Shown here in pieces: positions 15,778 through 25,135 of a stretch of 31,286 nucleotides of DNA; the stretch's first letter is position 1, and each line of letters starts with the position of its first letter. Under the pieces are notes generated by a model. The model worked only from the letters and a program-made list of their open reading frames with translations. It made no database searches and was not told the DNA's origin. The DNA lies in contig DCQM01000055.1 of assembly GCA_002323895.1 (NCBI GenBank), positions 1-31,286 on the forward strand. The letters are read 5' to 3'. The position numbers and the translations under genes were made by a program. This DNA is from Akkermansiaceae bacterium UBA1518. GTDB taxonomy: Bacteria; Verrucomicrobiota; Verrucomicrobiia; Verrucomicrobiales; Akkermansiaceae.

Positions 15778-17895
15778 ATGAAATCCAAAAACTCATTTCT
15801 GGTTAGGCTCTTCAGCGCGATTGTGATCACCGGAGCCGCCTTGAGCTCGGCCGCGTTCGCCAGCCTTGCTTTCTACGATGCTGAAATCAGTGATGCGCAT
15901 GGTGGTGGTGCTGGCACCCTGCCTTATGCGTCAGTTTTGACTACGCCTGCCATTTTCGATGGAACGAATATCGAACTTTTTGATTTTGGAACGATTTCTG
16001 GTGATGCCACTTTTGAATTTATTTTGAGTGGAGATCCAGTCGCCGGGGGGGATAATGGATATATTGGAAGAGCGGATGCTAACGCGGGCAATAGCCTTCG
16101 CTATGAGCAATGGTCTGATACTGGTGCTCTTGGATTCACCCGGGCAGGCGTTGCCGATAATTTCTTTTCTGACGCTAATGCTGCTTCTCCCACTGATGAC
16201 ACCCATGTCACCTACCGCTGGACTGAAGCAACTGGCACAATGGATCTGTTCATCAATGGTGCTGCTACTGATTCTATCGCAGGAGCTACCTTTGAGATGC
16301 CCACTGGGCCAGGACATTTGGGGAATGTTACGGACGGTGGAGGTGAAGGCATGATTGGCACAATCCACCGCATCACCACATACGATATTTTGTTAAATGA
16401 GGCCACGATTCAACAACACGCAAATGCTTGGTTGGCAACTGGAGATCCGAGTATTGGGGTTCCAATGAGCGTAGATCTTACGCTCGATGGTTCTGCGCAA
16501 TCGTTCAAACTCGTTGTAAAAAATTTGGGAGAATCAAATGTTTTGACCGTTACAGCGGTCACGGTGGATGGAGTAAACGCTGACTACTTTACGATCGATA
16601 CTGCCTTGCCGCTTAATATTGATCCGGGTGAAGAGATCGATTTGGAATATACAGTTGATCCAGAGGGAGCAAACGGGGATGTCGAAGCTAACTTTTCCAT
16701 TTTAAGCAATGACGCCCTCAATCCAGAGGCCGAAGTACAGCTATCGGGGTTGATCCGAGACCCTCAGATTAGCATCCAGACCGCTCTTGATTTTGGTATT
16801 TCGGATGTCGAAGTAACCCAGATGATAGAGGTGCAAAATCTCGGTAGGGCTCGTAGTTTGAATTTGGGGACCTTCGAAATTACGGGGACCGCCGCCGCCA
16901 ATTTTTCTGCAAGTGGTCCTGCATCTATTGCTGCTGGCGGTAGTGGGAATATAGAGCTTACGTTCACTCCTGATAATTCAGGTGGCTCCACTGCTCAGCT
17001 TGAGATCGGCAGTAATGATCCGGGGAGCCCTGTCACCATTGTAGCCCTGAGCGCTTTTACTCCGATTGACGAGGGTTTTCTGTCCGCCTATGACTCCACG
17101 ATCTCGGCTGACCACGGCGGTGGTTCTGGCATTCTACCCTATGCGGCGGTTTTGACCACGCCTGCGGTGTTCGATGGAGCAAATATCGAGCTCTTCGATT
17201 TTGGAGCGATCTCTGGTGATGCTACTTTTGAATTTATTCTGAGTGGAGATCCAGTCGCCGGGGGGAATAACGGTTACATCGGAAGAGCTGATGCTAATCC
17301 GGAGAATAGCCTTCGCTATGAGCAATGGGCTGATACTGGTGCTCTTGGATTCACCAGGGCAGGCGTTGCTGACAATACCTTTTCCGCCCCCGATGCTGCG
17401 TCTCCGACAGATGACACACACGTCACCTACCGGTGGACTGAAGCAACTAGCACAATGGATCTTTTCATCAATGGTGCTGCTACTGATTCCATTGCCGGAG
17501 CTGTCTTTGAGATGCCTACTGGCCCCGGGCATTTGGGGAATGTTAGGGACGGTGGAAATGAAGGAATGATTGGCACGATCCACCGCATTACAACCTACGA
17601 TATTTTGGTTGATGATGCCACGATTCAGCAACACGCAAATGCTTTTGTCACAGGGGTCGGCGCGTCTGAATTTAAAGTTAACTCCATTGACTTCAACCAA
17701 GCCAGTGGGTTGATCACCATCGTCTGGAATTCAACTCCTGGGGCGGTCTACGCAGTCGATTACTCATTCGATCTGGTTGAATGGAATGAGCTGGATGACA
17801 GCGTGCCTGCTGATGATAAGGTCAAGTCGTATTCGATACCGAGTAATTTACTTGAAGGGGAGATAAAGAGCTTCTTTAGGGTCAGGCGTCCCTAG
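15778..17895 (+). CDS. Secreted protein with two LamG and two choice-of-anchor-D-like domains
   Basis: 705 residues with a clear signal peptide (LFSAIVITGAALSSAAFA). Order: LamG-like domain at about 30-220; two Ig-like repeats of the choice-of-anchor-D/ASH kind at about 225-325 and 330-430 ('VVKNLGESNVLTVTAVTVDG', 'EVQNLGRARSLNLGTFEITG', 'GSNDPGSPVTI'); a second LamG at about 435-625; and a C-terminal domain of about 70 residues ending in 'FFRVRRP', a form seen at the ends of many verrucomicrobial secreted proteins. The two LamG copies are 563 bases each without indels and highly alike. Unlike its paralogue at 11015 it has no PEP-CTERM tail, so its anchoring differs. Likely a carbohydrate-binding or adhesive surface protein (inference). 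Confidence 0.9.
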   Translation: MKSKNSFLVRLFSAIVITGAALSSAAFASLAFYDAEISDAHGGGAGTLPYASVLTTPAIFDGTNIELFDFGTISGDATFEFILSGDPVAGGDNGYIGRADANAGNSLRYEQWSDTGALGFTRAGVADNFFSDANAASPTDDTHVTYRWTEATGTMDLFINGAATDSIAGATFEMPTGPGHLGNVTDGGGEGMIGTIHRITTYDILLNEATIQQHANAWLATGDPSIGVPMSVDLTLDGSAQSFKLVVKNLGESNVLTVTAVTVDGVNADYFTIDTALPLNIDPGEEIDLEYTVDPEGANGDVEANFSILSNDALNPEAEVQLSGLIRDPQISIQTALDFGISDVEVTQMIEVQNLGRARSLNLGTFEITGTAAANFSASGPASIAAGGSGNIELTFTPDNSGGSTAQLEIGSNDPGSPVTIVALSAFTPIDEGFLSAYDSTISADHGGGSGILPYAAVLTTPAVFDGANIELFDFGAISGDATFEFILSGDPVAGGNNGYIGRADANPENSLRYEQWADTGALGFTRAGVADNTFSAPDAASPTDDTHVTYRWTEATSTMDLFINGAATDSIAGAVFEMPTGPGHLGNVRDGGNEGMIGTIHRITTYDILVDDATIQQHANAFVTGVGASEFKVNSIDFNQASGLITIVWNSTPGAVYAVDYSFDLVEWNELDDSVPADDKVKSYSIPSNLLEGEIKSFFRVRRP
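15865..16427 (+). repeat. LamG-domain repeat, copy B
   Basis: First of two 563-base direct coding repeats in the gene at 15778. It aligns with copy C over its whole length without gaps and with copy A in inverted orientation. Confidence 0.85.
17080..17642 (+). repeat. LamG-domain repeat, copy C
   Basis: Second 563-base direct coding repeat, ending like copy B in the 'IQQHANA' codons. Its central part is closer to copy A than to copy B. Confidence 0.85.
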
Positions 17896-17912
17896 TTCCA
17901 TTGCTCAATATT

Positions 17913-20900
17913 TTACTTCAGCTGTAGTCTGAGTCTTCCGAATTTTTGGAATTCGGAACGAGAGGGTGAGGTGGACCGAAAGACTAGGTTTTCCTGTATA
18001 TTGCTGATCCGAGTGCGTTCGTGCAACACGATGTTGGCTGGGCCTTCGAGCCAATTATTGAGCTCATCGGAAATCTGAGGAGCGAGCGAAACGTCGTCCG
18101 CGGTCAGGTTTCGCCGGAAGCGGAAGACAATGTAGTCGTTGGCAATACCTTCAAGGGTGAGCGATTCGATGGCGATTGTGCCCGAGGCAAGATCCGATGA
18201 ATTTGGGTTCGTCGCCTCGAAATACTCTAGGAGGTTGTCTCTACCATCTCGATCCGGGTCGGCATCTATCTCGGGAATCGGAAGGCCATTGGCAATCTTC
18301 CAATCATTGTAATTTGAGGAACCGGTATCACCCGGAGATCCTCCCGGACTCGCACTAGCACGCCAACTTGAGGGATCTCCATACTCAGGTATTGGTTGGC
18401 CCGTTGGATTGATTAGGACAAGTGTGTAGCTGTCACCATCTGGCTCCTCTGGCCATGGTGATTGGTCGTTGTAAGTGAAGGAGAGTATATTGCTACCGGT
18501 AGCGTCCACGAGAGTGATGAGTTCACCGTCGTTACTGAGGTTGCCGGAATATTCTCCTGCGATTTGCGAAGAAAATGTACTTCCATATCTTTGTTCAAAA
18601 GCCGCAAGGTTCTTGACGATGAGGACGCGCGCTCCTGGATCCAAGGATCTGATCTCTGCGGTCGAAAAATCAAAGGTGACACCATCGATAAATTTCACTC
18701 CACTTAAATTGATCGTTTGGCTTCCACGATTCGTGAGTTCGATAAACTCAAAGTTATCTCGGTCGGTAAATCCTACCGCTAATTCTGTTGCACTAGCATC
18801 GGCGGGCCGGTAGTGAAATTCGGAGATGACGAGATTTTCGGCGCTGGCTGAAATGGTATCGACTAGGAAGTAAGCCTCTGCAGGCGCACTCCAATCGGAA
18901 CCATCGTGGGTGCGCGCGGTGATCAATACCGACTCGTTTAAGACGAGCCCGTTAGAAACCGTCGATTGTCCCACTTCGAGTTCAGGGGTAATCAAAAAAT
19001 CTGAGCTTCCGATACCGTCATTCAATCCATGAATTGCTAGAATGTTGGTTCCATTGACCAATTCACCCACGTGAGCGTTGACGTCAAAGGTCACAAAGTT
19101 GACTGCTTCCGTGTCGGAATGACCACCAGTGGCATCTGAATTCCAACCTAGAGTAGCAGGAGCATTTTCGGAGGCAATGAGGGCCCCGTTGAGGTAGGCA
19201 ACGAAACCATCATCATACTTCATCTTCAGCCTCATCACGTCGTAACTCGAGGCATTGGCTAAATCGAACTCTAATCTGAGGTAAGCGGAGGTATTGACTC
19301 GATCCATTGTGGCGTCGAGATCGAGGTCGATGTGGGGGTCGTAGGTGTTAACTCGGTCGTAGCCAACCCCAGTCGTTCCAGTCATCCAGGTGGTGTCATT
19401 GAATAAGGCTGAAGTCCAACCGAGCCCTGAAGGGGGGGTAGTTGCGGTAGGAATCGTGACTCTTACGGAATCTCCCTCAGCAACGACTTTAGTCATGGTG
19501 ACGCCACCTTCGAACTGAATAGCGGAAGGAGAAATACCGCCTCCTGATCTACGGGGGTCGTTTCCATCTGTGGTATAATAGATCGTTCCTGGTGGCGGGG
19601 AAAACTTGACGATGAAATTATCTGCCACTTCTCCGCCATTCTGATTGTAAACCGGGCGAGGAATGAATTGACCATCATACCAATCAGCTCGAGTGGTGAG
19701 CCAATTCTTAAAGGTATTGAGCTCGCTGTTCCAACTCCCTTCATTGGAGAACCCCTGTCGGATTGCCCTTGTGGTCCCGATTTCAGCGGCTTGTCCATTA
19801 ACGATGGATTCGATCCCGATGTTACTCATTGCGCGATCGCGATGATAGAACCATCGATCCACGTAGAGTTGTTCGAAATCTGGATCATCGAAGAGGCGGC
19901 GATACCAGAGACGGTCGCCCCGATGGCGGAAAGTGCCGGTAGGTCCTCCTCCGACGTAGTAGCTGCTCCAGTTGTAGTCCCAAGCTGGTCCCATCCGGAG
20001 TTTGCCATCGTCACCCTTCCAGGGAAACATGCTGATCAACATACCGTCGCCGTTGCGGCTCAGATTATTGAACATGAAATATTCCACGAAATCTGTAGGG
20101 TCGAGATACTTACGGTAGCCATTAATAGGGTCGAGCCACTGCGAGTTGTCGTAAAGGACGTCTTCGAATTCCACAAACCAATCTTCAATAGCGGCTCGTT
20201 GAGTTGCCGTGATTCGATAACCACTGGGATTGTCAAAGTTGAGGTAGCCATTGCTTTGTCTTGGAATGTCATCTCCGCTACCGGCACTATTGGCCGAGGT
20301 CTGTGAGACGCGGTTTGGGCCCCGGGTGTGGAAAAGCTGAGGCCTGGTTGATCCATTTTCAGCGGGGTAACCCCCGACTGGAATAGAGTCCATTCTATTC
20401 AGACCTAGCAACCAGCCTCCTTCGGTTCCGTCTTCGGTAAGTTTGTCGAATTCGAGTCTTCCTTCTCCTCGGGAGACTTTCTCAAAGATGGCATAGACAC
20501 CACGGCGATCGGCAAGAGAGAGGGCGCCTCCCTTGGTATTAACAAAGGCTTCGACCCAGCGAATGCTCGCGGCATATCGCCCCATATTATTGCTCAACTC
20601 ATAAATGAAGGTGTTGAACATCATGGAGGGGTCCTTGTTGCGATCAGTGTCTGGGTAATAGAGAACCCAGTCAGAATGAGCCGGCATACCTAGGACATTT
20701 ACGTCCTTTTCTTCTCCGTTCTCATCCCACACCTCCATGCTGTATGGTTTTTGAGACCAGGTGCTGGAGAAGGCGCCACGACCACGAATTCCAGTCCGGC
20801 TGATCATTTGGGGAGGGTCCGTCAATGAGGCCAGACCAGTCGTTTCGTTGCGATCGAAAGTGGCCCAAACGGCGTTTTGGCGCGCCACCTGTTGGACCCC

Positions 20901-22838
20901 GGATCCGGTGCCACTCCAGCCTTTTGCAGGCACTGTTCCTGCACCGAAGTTATCGATAATCATGAGTGGGAGGTCGGATTCGTAGTTGACGAGATCTGCG
21001 GCGAGCCGGATGAAGTTTTCACCAGAGATTGGGCCAGCCACTCCGTCCCTGACGGCGATGGCACGAAGATGACTGGTGCTGGTCAGGTTGATGGCTGAGG
21101 AGTAAAGGACTCCATCTTTGGTCGAGGGAGTTGATCCATCGGTGGTATAATAAATCGATGCACCCGCCGTTTCGGTGGCGAGAGAAAGATTCAGAGGTTC
21201 CGAAAATGTGCGGCTGTTGAGGGAGAAGGTGACCACGGAGGGTGGTGGTATCGAAGCATCGTTTGGTTGACCGGGAGTTGGGTTGCCCAGAACGCGAGAG
21301 GTAGATAGATCTCCTCTCAGAATTCCGTAAGAAACATTCTCATCAAGGGCTGGATAAGAGGGGGCGAATTCCTGGAGGATTGTTGATCCGCTGTCGGTTA
21401 CGAGAGCCAAATATTCACCAGTAGCGCTAAGCTTAAAGTTCGTATGGATTTCCCCAGCTGGCCCGACCGCACCCTTGCCCGAAGCAAAAATAATAGCTCG
21501 TTCTCCCGGAGCGAGGGGAAGCGGCGGAAATGACCATTTGGTGAGATCTGATGAGTCATCGGTGAGGAAGTAGGAGCTTAGATCGACGCTGGAAGCGGTT
21601 GGATTAAAGATTTCAATCCAGTCAGAAAATTCGCCGTCGCCGTCTTGTAGGCCTGTTTCATTAGCGGCCATGAATTCTGAAACGACTGGATGCTCTGCGA
21701 CCATTGCTACTGTGATTTTGATTTCTGAAGTTTTTGAGCCGGAGGAATTTGCGGTAGTCAAAGTGTAAGTGGTAGACTCACTAGGAAAAATTATGACAGA
21801 CCCATTACCAGCGCTCGTTTGAGCACTCACATCGCCGGGTGCGGGAGTAATTACCCATGCATCTGCAAATTTGGTCGACCACGTTAGGGTGACGCTTTCG
21901 CCTGCATTGATCGTGATACGATCGGAGACGAAAGAGGAAATTTGTGGCACTGGATTTACAGTGACAACGACATTCTGAGTGGATGTTCCATCCTCATTGG
22001 TGGCACTAAGAGTGTAGGTTGTTGTCGAGGGCGGGAAGACGACGAGTTGACTTTGTCCGGTAACATTTACGCCGTTGATCGAGAGTGAGGTAGCATCAGT
22101 CACAGACCAATTAAGGGTAGAACTTCCCGGCGCAAGGAAAGCGTCGGGCGATGCCGTAAAGGAATCGATGGTAGGAGGTTCGGGAACATCGTTGTAGGCA
22201 TTGGAATGTCTTTCGATGTCTTCGGGGGGCAGTGCTTCATTATAAATAGTGACGCGATGAATAGTGCCAACCATGCCTTCGTTACCGGCCGCAGTATTGT
22301 TTCCAAGAAGGCCGTTGCCGGTCGGCATGTTGAAGCTGCTTGCTACCGCAGTGTTTTGCCCGACGAGTGTTCCATCGAGGTAGAGGTCCATTCGCCCGTC
22401 GCCGTCCCAGACATAGGTAACGTGGGTTGCCTCGGTCGGAGAAAGAACAAGTGGGCTGAAGGTATAATCAGCTACTCCTCCCTGTGTGAAGCCGAGTTGC
22501 CCGGTGTCGCTCCACTGTTCATAGCGCAGACTACTTGAGGAATTTGATCCGACAGCGAGATAACCATCTCGCCCTCCGGCTACCGGATCGCCCTCGACGA
22601 TGAATTCGAAAGTCGATTCACCGCTGACTGCTCCAAAGTTAAAGGCAAAACTATTTGAACCGTCCAGATTGGTGGCTGAAGTAAGCTTCGAAATCGATAT
22701 AGGCCCTCCTCCGATTTCATCGGTAGCAAGAGATTGATCATAAAGCTTGAGGCTAGCCTTCGAAGGAAGTCCCGAGACGAATACGAGTGAGATAATCAAT
22801 AAAGAGCAAAATGGTGGCCTGAAAAATAAAGGGGGCAT
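17913..22838 (-). CDS. Giant secreted multidomain protein with CotH kinase, lamin-tail and LamG domains
   Basis: 1641 residues with an N-terminal signal (CSLLIISLVFVSGLPSKA). Order, with approximate residues: LamG-like 30-225, two Ig-like beta domains 228-380 ('STTTYTLSATNEDG', 'ESTTYTLTTANSSG'), lamin-tail domain 381-516 ('VVSEFMAANETGLQDGDGEFSDWIEIFNP'), chitobiase C-terminal-like 536-586 ('IYYTTDGSTPSTKDG'), CotH kinase-like 616-1000 ('HSDWVLYYPDTDRNKDPSM', 'GPAWDYNWSSYY'), a second chitobiase-like segment near 1060-1115, a jelly-roll-like part 1126-1283, a second lamin-tail domain 1340-1475, a 'DPDRDGRDNLLEYFEATNP' linker and a short C-terminal domain. CotH of Bacillus phosphorylates spore-coat proteins; whether this relative is active and on what is unknown. 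Likely outside the cell. It converges on the preceding gene with a 17-base gap. Confidence 0.92.
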   Translation of the reverse strand: MPPLFFRPPFCSLLIISLVFVSGLPSKASLKLYDQSLATDEIGGGPISISKLTSATNLDGSNSFAFNFGAVSGESTFEFIVEGDPVAGGRDGYLAVGSNSSSSLRYEQWSDTGQLGFTQGGVADYTFSPLVLSPTEATHVTYVWDGDGRMDLYLDGTLVGQNTAVASSFNMPTGNGLLGNNTAAGNEGMVGTIHRVTIYNEALPPEDIERHSNAYNDVPEPPTIDSFTASPDAFLAPGSSTLNWSVTDATSLSINGVNVTGQSQLVVFPPSTTTYTLSATNEDGTSTQNVVVTVNPVPQISSFVSDRITINAGESVTLTWSTKFADAWVITPAPGDVSAQTSAGNGSVIIFPSESTTYTLTTANSSGSKTSEIKITVAMVAEHPVVSEFMAANETGLQDGDGEFSDWIEIFNPTASSVDLSSYFLTDDSSDLTKWSFPPLPLAPGERAIIFASGKGAVGPAGEIHTNFKLSATGEYLALVTDSGSTILQEFAPSYPALDENVSYGILRGDLSTSRVLGNPTPGQPNDASIPPPSVVTFSLNSRTFSEPLNLSLATETAGASIYYTTDGSTPSTKDGVLYSSAINLTSTSHLRAIAVRDGVAGPISGENFIRLAADLVNYESDLPLMIIDNFGAGTVPAKGWSGTGSGVQQVARQNAVWATFDRNETTGLASLTDPPQMISRTGIRGRGAFSSTWSQKPYSMEVWDENGEEKDVNVLGMPAHSDWVLYYPDTDRNKDPSMMFNTFIYELSNNMGRYAASIRWVEAFVNTKGGALSLADRRGVYAIFEKVSRGEGRLEFDKLTEDGTEGGWLLGLNRMDSIPVGGYPAENGSTRPQLFHTRGPNRVSQTSANSAGSGDDIPRQSNGYLNFDNPSGYRITATQRAAIEDWFVEFEDVLYDNSQWLDPINGYRKYLDPTDFVEYFMFNNLSRNGDGMLISMFPWKGDDGKLRMGPAWDYNWSSYYVGGGPTGTFRHRGDRLWYRRLFDDPDFEQLYVDRWFYHRDRAMSNIGIESIVNGQAAEIGTTRAIRQGFSNEGSWNSELNTFKNWLTTRADWYDGQFIPRPVYNQNGGEVADNFIVKFSPPPGTIYYTTDGNDPRRSGGGISPSAIQFEGGVTMTKVVAEGDSVRVTIPTATTPPSGLGWTSALFNDTTWMTGTTGVGYDRVNTYDPHIDLDLDATMDRVNTSAYLRLEFDLANASSYDVMRLKMKYDDGFVAYLNGALIASENAPATLGWNSDATGGHSDTEAVNFVTFDVNAHVGELVNGTNILAIHGLNDGIGSSDFLITPELEVGQSTVSNGLVLNESVLITARTHDGSDWSAPAEAYFLVDTISASAENLVISEFHYRPADASATELAVGFTDRDNFEFIELTNRGSQTINLSGVKFIDGVTFDFSTAEIRSLDPGARVLIVKNLAAFEQRYGSTFSSQIAGEYSGNLSNDGELITLVDATGSNILSFTYNDQSPWPEEPDGDSYTLVLINPTGQPIPEYGDPSSWRASASPGGSPGDTGSSNYNDWKIANGLPIPEIDADPDRDGRDNLLEYFEATNPNSSDLASGTIAIESLTLEGIANDYIVFRFRRNLTADDVSLAPQISDELNNWLEGPANIVLHERTRISNIQENLVFRSTSPSRSEFQKFGRLRLQLK

Positions 22839-23001
22839 ATCAGAGTGTTAGATTGAGACTCGGGTGATTAAGATAGTCGGAAACTTGATTGAACGAAAGA
22901 AGGGTTTCTGGGTTGGTAACGCTTTTTAAGAATGATTGGGAGAGCGAGTGCCCTAAAGTTTCAGTAGTGTTTTTTTGATGGTTTTTTAAACTTCGTAAGG
23001 C

Positions 23002-23030
23002 TTGAGGTGACTCATTTGGAACCCTAGGCT
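23002..23030 (+). promoter_or_regulatory. Putative sigma-70-like promoter
   Basis: TTGAGG (23002-23007), a 17-base spacer, and TAGGCT (23025-23030). Predicted transcription would begin within a few bases of the ATG at 23042, giving an almost leaderless mRNA, which fits the lack of a ribosome binding site there. Tentative. Confidence 0.35.
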
Positions 23031-23041
23031 AGTGTTCAGAT

Positions 23042-23455
23042 ATGGTAAAAGAAGAACCCCAGTTTGAGGTGGTCCTAAAAATGGTTCTTTGGGATGAAGA
23101 TAGAGAAGCGATTTTCCGGAGGCTTAAAGTTAATAAGGTGACGGGTGAACGAGCTGAATTGATCTACCAAGCAGCTCGGGCGGAGCGCGTGAAGAGCCTT
23201 CGAATTGATGGGCTTAAAGGTTTGGGGCTTGGGTTAGCTTGCCTGTCGATCGCGGTGGCTTGTTACTTTGGGTTCCGATTAGATGAACTCGAAGTTAGTC
23301 GTTTTGGAACCGGATTTATAGCTCTACCTCTTCTTCCTTGGTTGCTGGGCTTCTTCGCGACAATTTTGTTAGCTTTTGGAATTTGGAAGGTGGTTCAAGG
23401 CTCAATTGAAATCCTTTTTGCTTCGATGAAGAAGGGATCAATGGCTGATCGCTAG
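23042..23455 (+). CDS. Small membrane protein with two predicted transmembrane helices
   Basis: 137 residues, family not recognised. A cytosolic, charged N-terminal part of about 55 residues ('LWDEDREAIFRRLKVNKVTGERAELIYQAARAERVKSLR') looks like a helical domain of the sort found in small 'DUF' membrane proteins. Two hydrophobic segments follow, at about 58-77 and 90-117, then a short basic tail. The ATG at 23042 has no Shine-Dalgarno. It stands alone between two - strand genes, and nothing around it suggests a role. Confidence 0.72.
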   Translation: MVKEEPQFEVVLKMVLWDEDREAIFRRLKVNKVTGERAELIYQAARAERVKSLRIDGLKGLGLGLACLSIAVACYFGFRLDELEVSRFGTGFIALPLLPWLLGFFATILLAFGIWKVVQGSIEILFASMKKGSMADR

Positions 23456-23513
23456 TGCGGAGGGGCGATTCCGGTGTCACGAGAGTATGAAGATTACCTA
23501 AAGAATCTCAGGT

Positions 23514-23535
23514 GAGGATTCGCCTAAAGATCCTC
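23514..23535 (+). terminator. Weak hairpin after the small membrane protein gene
   Basis: GAGGAT/ATCCTC 6-bp stem with a 10-base loop, followed by TTT. It lies in the 120-base gap between convergent genes. The stem is short, so confidence is low. Confidence 0.3.
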
Positions 23536-23575
23536 TTTACGTTTGGTGATACAGATGGGTTTGAGAGTGGTCCAA

Positions 23576-24931
23576 CTAGATGGCAGTCGCGAATTTTCTC
23601 ACTGCGAGGGTGAGAGCGTCTGCCTCACCAAGATTGCTAGAAAAAATGACATAAGCGAGACCAGGATGAAGGGTTTCATTCCCGATCGTCCACACTGGAA
23701 CGCCGGGAATAATTTGGCCAAGGACTTGAGCTTGTTTGACTCCGAGTGCATTGGTTGCAATTGCGAACGAGGTGACGGCGCCTTCGGCGACAAGAAACGA
23801 AGGCCGTTCTCTGATTCCTTGGACGATATCGATCATTGCTTGGGAGATGCTATGGGTGACTTTGAGGTCATCTTCATCATCAAAATTTCTGCGCGAGGTA
23901 AAGAGGACGACATTTTGACCAGAGGTCATTGCGGTTTTGACATCAGCAATCGTGCTCTTGAGGTTGAAGGTAGAGTTAATGATGTCAGGGATACTGAGTT
24001 TGATTGCGGTGAGGTTAGGCGCGTTTTTTAGGAGATGGTTAAGTTGCTCGGTGGTCTTTGGATTTTCGGAGCTAATGATAATGAGACCACCGTTTGGGTT
24101 GGGTTCTAGGTCTTGTAATTGCCATGGCTCAAGGGGTGGCCGGGAGGGAATTCCGGCGAGCGATTGCACGAAGGAAGAGGCCGAGCGGATTATGAAGCGG
24201 CGATCGCTTTTTAGAAGTGCAAGAGAGAGAACGTTGAGATCTTTCAGCGAGGTTGCGTTGACAATGCAGGTTGAGCCATCTGGCAGTTCAGCGAGTTTGG
24301 CGGTGATGTCTCCGGAGCGAAGATCGGCAAGAGAGAGAGATTGAATATCGAGCGGGCCTTGTGATTTCTCGGCGAGATAGTCTGGCAGATAGGAGTGTGA
24401 AAATGGGAAGGCCTTATCTTTGGCGAAGGGGGTGAGATGGGCTGGAGTGGCGTTATCCCCTTCGATGATATAATGGGTATCATTTAGGGTGAGACATCCA
24501 CCATCCGCGAAGAAGGGGATGAAAAGAATTGGGGCTTCTGGAATCTCGAGGGCTTTACGAAGGGTGTTAGTCTCGAGTGGGAAGTGGCCGCGGAGGTTCG
24601 AGTCGGAACGCGAGATGATGATGACGTCGTCTTGGAACTCCTTGAGTGTCTCTCCGAGATTTTGATGAAGTTCGTTAGTTTGCTCCTCGTTAAGTGATCT
24701 TGAATTGGTGAGGAGAAAAAGAACGGGAGGAGCTTCATCAATTGCGTCCTTGATGGTATTTGGTGTCAGGTCGGTGATGACTGGAACATCGAAGAGGGTC
24801 TGGGTTCCCGAAGGTTCATCATCAAGGACGACGATGGTTTTTTTAGATTCAATAAGGAAGTCGTGAATTTCCGGAGTAAGATCATCAGAGATTTCAGGTG
24901 GGAGGCCAGAGAGTAATTCGTTTAGAGTCAT
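23576..24931 (-). CDS. Four-carbon acid sugar kinase-like protein (DUF1537 family)
   Basis: 451 residues from the ATG at 24931; the in-frame extension upstream is basic and unlike the family. The family phosphorylates acid sugars such as threonate, erythronate or 3-oxo-tetronate with ATP in the cytosol. The N-terminal substrate domain shows 'IVVLDDEPSGTQT' (D37-D38) and R108-S-D-S-N-L-R-G-H-F-P118, both hallmarks. The C-terminal nucleotide-binding domain shows 'EGAVTSFAIATNALG' (383-397, a variant of GGxTS), 'LGQIIPGVPVW' and 'VIFSSNLGEADAL'. The glycine pairs normally seen in the last two blocks are partly replaced, so activity is likely but not sure. The usual partner genes (aldolase OtnC, isomerase OtnI, dehydrogenase) are not adjacent. 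Confidence 0.85.
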   Translation of the reverse strand: MTLNELLSGLPPEISDDLTPEIHDFLIESKKTIVVLDDEPSGTQTLFDVPVITDLTPNTIKDAIDEAPPVLFLLTNSRSLNEEQTNELHQNLGETLKEFQDDVIIISRSDSNLRGHFPLETNTLRKALEIPEAPILFIPFFADGGCLTLNDTHYIIEGDNATPAHLTPFAKDKAFPFSHSYLPDYLAEKSQGPLDIQSLSLADLRSGDITAKLAELPDGSTCIVNATSLKDLNVLSLALLKSDRRFIIRSASSFVQSLAGIPSRPPLEPWQLQDLEPNPNGGLIIISSENPKTTEQLNHLLKNAPNLTAIKLSIPDIINSTFNLKSTIADVKTAMTSGQNVVLFTSRRNFDDEDDLKVTHSISQAMIDIVQGIRERPSFLVAEGAVTSFAIATNALGVKQAQVLGQIIPGVPVWTIGNETLHPGLAYVIFSSNLGEADALTLAVRKFATAI

Positions 24932-25135
24932 GAGGAAGTAGTTTAAAGGACGGGGGGATGATCTCAAACCGGGCTTGAATGCAAGTTTCAATTGCGCTTG
25001 GGGGCGCTTGATAGCACGTATCAGGTGATGGGAAAGCTTCACAATTGCAAGAGAGACCCTCGCTAGCCTGATTTGATTCTTAAAGAATGATGGGGTGAAG
25101 CAAAAATTAGGCGCAACTTTTGAGAGACAGAATGG

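Noticed and set aside
11091..17642. Insertion-sequence or transposon explanation for the inverted LamG repeats
   Set aside because: The repeats are in-frame protein domains, with no transposase, terminal repeats or target duplications nearby.
17134..17700. 188-residue - strand frame opposite LamG copy C, with similar frames opposite copies A and B
   Set aside because: The antisense frames resemble each other only because the LamG DNA is repeated; all are shadows of the coding strand.
19668..20306. 212-residue open frame on the + strand within the CotH gene
   Set aside because: Antisense shadow of the CotH domain; no recognisable motif and no start context.
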